This document shows, in pieces, positions 61,646 through 64,000 of a stretch of 64,000 nt of DNA; position 1 is the stretch's first letter; each line of letters begins with the position of its first letter. This DNA comes from Dromaius novaehollandiae (lineage: Eukaryota; Chordata; Aves; Casuariiformes; Dromaiidae). The stretch is from contig NC_088098.1 of NCBI RefSeq assembly GCF_036370855.1, positions 34,785,981 through 34,849,980 of the forward strand. Reading direction: 5' to 3'. Position numbers and translations under genes: made by a program. Below the pieces are notes generated by a model, which ran no database searches, was not told where the DNA came from, and saw only the letters and a program-made list of their open reading frames with translations.

Positions 61646-64000
61646 GTTTTTTACATAGATTTGCTTGAGTAGAGTAGGATTTTTTTTTCCTACGCAGATT
61701 GCTTCATTAAACTGAGCTATATTGACCCAGGTCTGCCCTGCGCATTGTTTGTGTTGGCTTAAGGAAGCGTTGTATTTCTGTTTATCGTAAACTTGTTTTC
61801 CTCGTTTCTATTTTGAAGGCTGAAATGTTGCAAAGGAAGTTCCTCCGACTGAAAAAAACCCCAGCCCTCTGAAATGATTCACTTGTCACTGTTCTGCAGA
61901 AGCGGTTCTCCAGCGGGCCAGGGCTACTTATGGCTGTGAATGTGTAGTTGGGTTCAGCCATAAGTGATAAAGGGGGCCTTGGGCATTAGCGTTCACTATC
62001 TTTATATATCCACTTAGAGCTGAGCTCAGCTTCTTTAAATGCTTAATGCAAAGTAGAATCTTACTCAGGCTTTCTCCTAATTATGTGCCTTGTCCTTCAA
62101 AGTAAACTCATCTTAATTGACTAGAGTACAAAGATGCTTAGCATTTCTCAGAAATCACTTAGCACTTTGCACCATCAGCAGTAAGAGCTCATGCCTTATA
62201 ATTATGGAATTGCCCCAGCAAAGTTACCCAAAATTGTAATTTCCCATTTACGAATCCACAAAAGATACAATTCTGGGTGATGTGATGGGGAACACAAAAT
62301 GTTATTTCTTAACTTGTGAATGTTATCTAAAGCATACCAGGAAACTGAAGTGATAGACACTTCAGAAATGTATGTAATAGATTCAACTCAGATAAAGTGG
62401 TTTTGAAAATTGAAAAATTGTGGCTTCTAATGTACTCAGAGTCTCAGGGGAGAAGTAAATAAATTATATGATTCTGTGATGAAATAATTCTGAGCAAAGT
62501 TCTTCCACTGAGTTGACTTAAGCTATTACATTTCAGTCACAGATACAAAAATTATGAACATTATTTTATATTCCAGGAAGTATTTATGGCTCTCCTAACG
62601 TCATTTTGCATTTTAGCCGCTGTAGAGCAGGATCTTTCAGCTTTAATTCTGAATTCTGAGATTTATGCAGTTTGCACTGTTGAACAGTAACTCTGTTGAA
62701 ATAATTACGCTATCAGCTTTATTGTGAATCCCTTTGTAGAAAACACCAGTGATGTTCTCTTGGAACAAGCACTTAGAGTTCTGGGCAAGCTTCTGGTGAT
62801 GCTTTCTCCTGATACCTATGGTGTAATTTCCTTTAAAACACCACTTACCAGAATCCGCTCAATTCTGTACCTAAACTAGTAAAGTCTCATGACTCTTGTC
62901 CTGACATCTCAAGATTTATGTGTTGGGTTTGGGAGCAAATGTTGTTTTCACACAGGTGGAGTATAGCTGCATGCTGAGGAGGAGAGAGCACTGCTTGCTG
63001 AATACAGAGATCCCGACAGATGTTAATGTCCAGACACTGAAGCAAACAGGTTTGTAATCACATAGTGCTTTGGCTTTGGCCATCAGCAGCTGTGGCGCAG
63101 AGATGGTATGCATGAAGGAGAAGGAAGATGAAAGCTGTAAGCTACTTGTGACGAATGTTTCCTGGAGAGAAAGTGGAATACCATTTCAGGGCTTTTAGAA
63201 ATGAGCGCTGATCCAAGGGAAAGGATCCTGCAAGGACCCAGAGCATGGTGCTGACAGAATTTCCACATGACAAAAGCCTACAGATTCTGAGTGCTAGCTT
63301 TCATATGTGACAGGATAACACCAAACTGGCATTCAGGTTCACAGCCTCCTGCAGCTAAGTCTGGACCTTTATGTTCCCAGTTAGGTATCTTGCTGATGCT
63401 CTCCCACCTTTTTCGCAGTGCTAGATATTGCCAGTCAGCATAATCTGTGATTCCTCGTGCAAGTCAACATAGGAACCATCACGTATTAACTTTGCCACCC
63501 CAGATACTGGCCATCACCAGCAACTGGCTAGTCTCTTGGTAGTCTGTACACTGGCTGCCAGGAAGGTTGCCTCAGATGCATGCTGCTTGGAGTTTTCACG
63601 CTACAGGTCAGAACATTTTGTAGGGCAGAAGACACTGCTGATGGATTTATATCATAGAGGCTTCTGAACTGTATGTTCATTCATGGCCTCAAGCCTTTGA
63701 GTTGATTAGAAGAAAAGAATGATTTTCAGTATTGCTCCCAAGCCTGACTGAGGAGCAGTGACATAAGGTGAGCTGAAAACAACTGCAGTGATAAGCTTTT
63801 GTGAAATTGCTGTCTTTTTTTTTTTTCATTAAAAACCAGCATTTTTGTTATCAGGACTATAGTGAACTTTATTGAAGTTGCAGTTCTCCCTTTTAATATG
63901 AGAGGCTGTTTATTCCCTGCTTCTGTGACTTAAAAGGGCATTTTTTACATATTTGTATAGTAAAGAATACTTGCTCAGCAGCACCTTGAGTACCTGCTAC
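61646..64000. other. Sequence upstream of TMBIM4, no gene supported
   Basis: AT-rich DNA after the TMBIM4 CpG island. By vertebrate gene order IRAK3 would be expected further right on the plus strand, but no exon or second CpG island of it is visible here. Confidence 0.65.

Noticed and set aside
61646-64000. IRAK3 first exon
   Set aside because: Expected by synteny but no CpG island or death-domain coding is visible before the window ends.
1-64000. tRNA, rRNA, microRNA or CRISPR-like arrays
   Set aside because: No cloverleaf, long rRNA-like block, long microRNA-type hairpin or regularly spaced repeat-spacer pattern was recognised by reading; small hairpins found lack microRNA precursor length.

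Overview
The window is vertebrate nuclear DNA, most likely from a bird. Three things point there: interspersed repeats are sparse and dominated by CR1 LINEs, one of them carrying recognisable endonuclease and reverse-transcriptase coding; intergenic DNA is AT-rich with small sharp CpG islands; and the two recognisable genes have short introns with ordinary GT-AG splice sites. The species cannot be fixed from sequence alone. Gene order and orientation match the segment that in human lies on 12q14.3 (HMGA2 - LLPH - TMBIM4 - IRAK3). By that synteny the left of the window would face HMGA2 and the right would face IRAK3, but no exon of either was found.

Layout. Positions 1-41,000 are a gene-poor intergenic stretch. 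It holds two small CpG-rich islets (about 976-1,235 and 27,060-27,368), two decayed CR1 fragments (2,122-2,363 and about 31,985-32,250), a 3-kb-scale CR1 LINE on the + strand (37,305-40,131), an ancient palindromic repeat (about 11,889-12,006), a possible conserved regulatory block near 15,600-16,050, and simple repeats. At 41,500-41,930 there is a strong CpG island with a 30-base G run. Just left of it on the minus strand a good donor and acceptor pair define an exon-like block that could be an unrecognised transcript; this is the most interesting unexplained signal. Positions 41,930-48,470 hold no supported gene.

Genes. LLPH (minus, CDS 52,715-48,520) has a non-coding first exon in a CpG island and two coding exons giving a 114-residue, very basic nucleolar protein. 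TMBIM4 (minus, CDS 61,388-54,373) has seven coding exons that join without a break into a 238-residue, seven-helix member of the BAX inhibitor-1 / Lifeguard family. Both genes are read leftwards. The last TMBIM4 poly(A) signal I can see (53,257-53,252) lies only about 250-350 bases upstream of the LLPH first exon, so the LLPH promoter (two NRF1-type sites and a palindromic E-box) sits directly behind the TMBIM4 3' end. The two are separate housekeeping-type units with separate CpG islands, not a functional pair. The last 2.4 kb (61,640-64,000) shows no gene.

No RNA gene, CRISPR array or bacterial-type system was seen. Splice coordinates come from reading consensus sites and checking that reading phases join; they have not been tested against transcripts.
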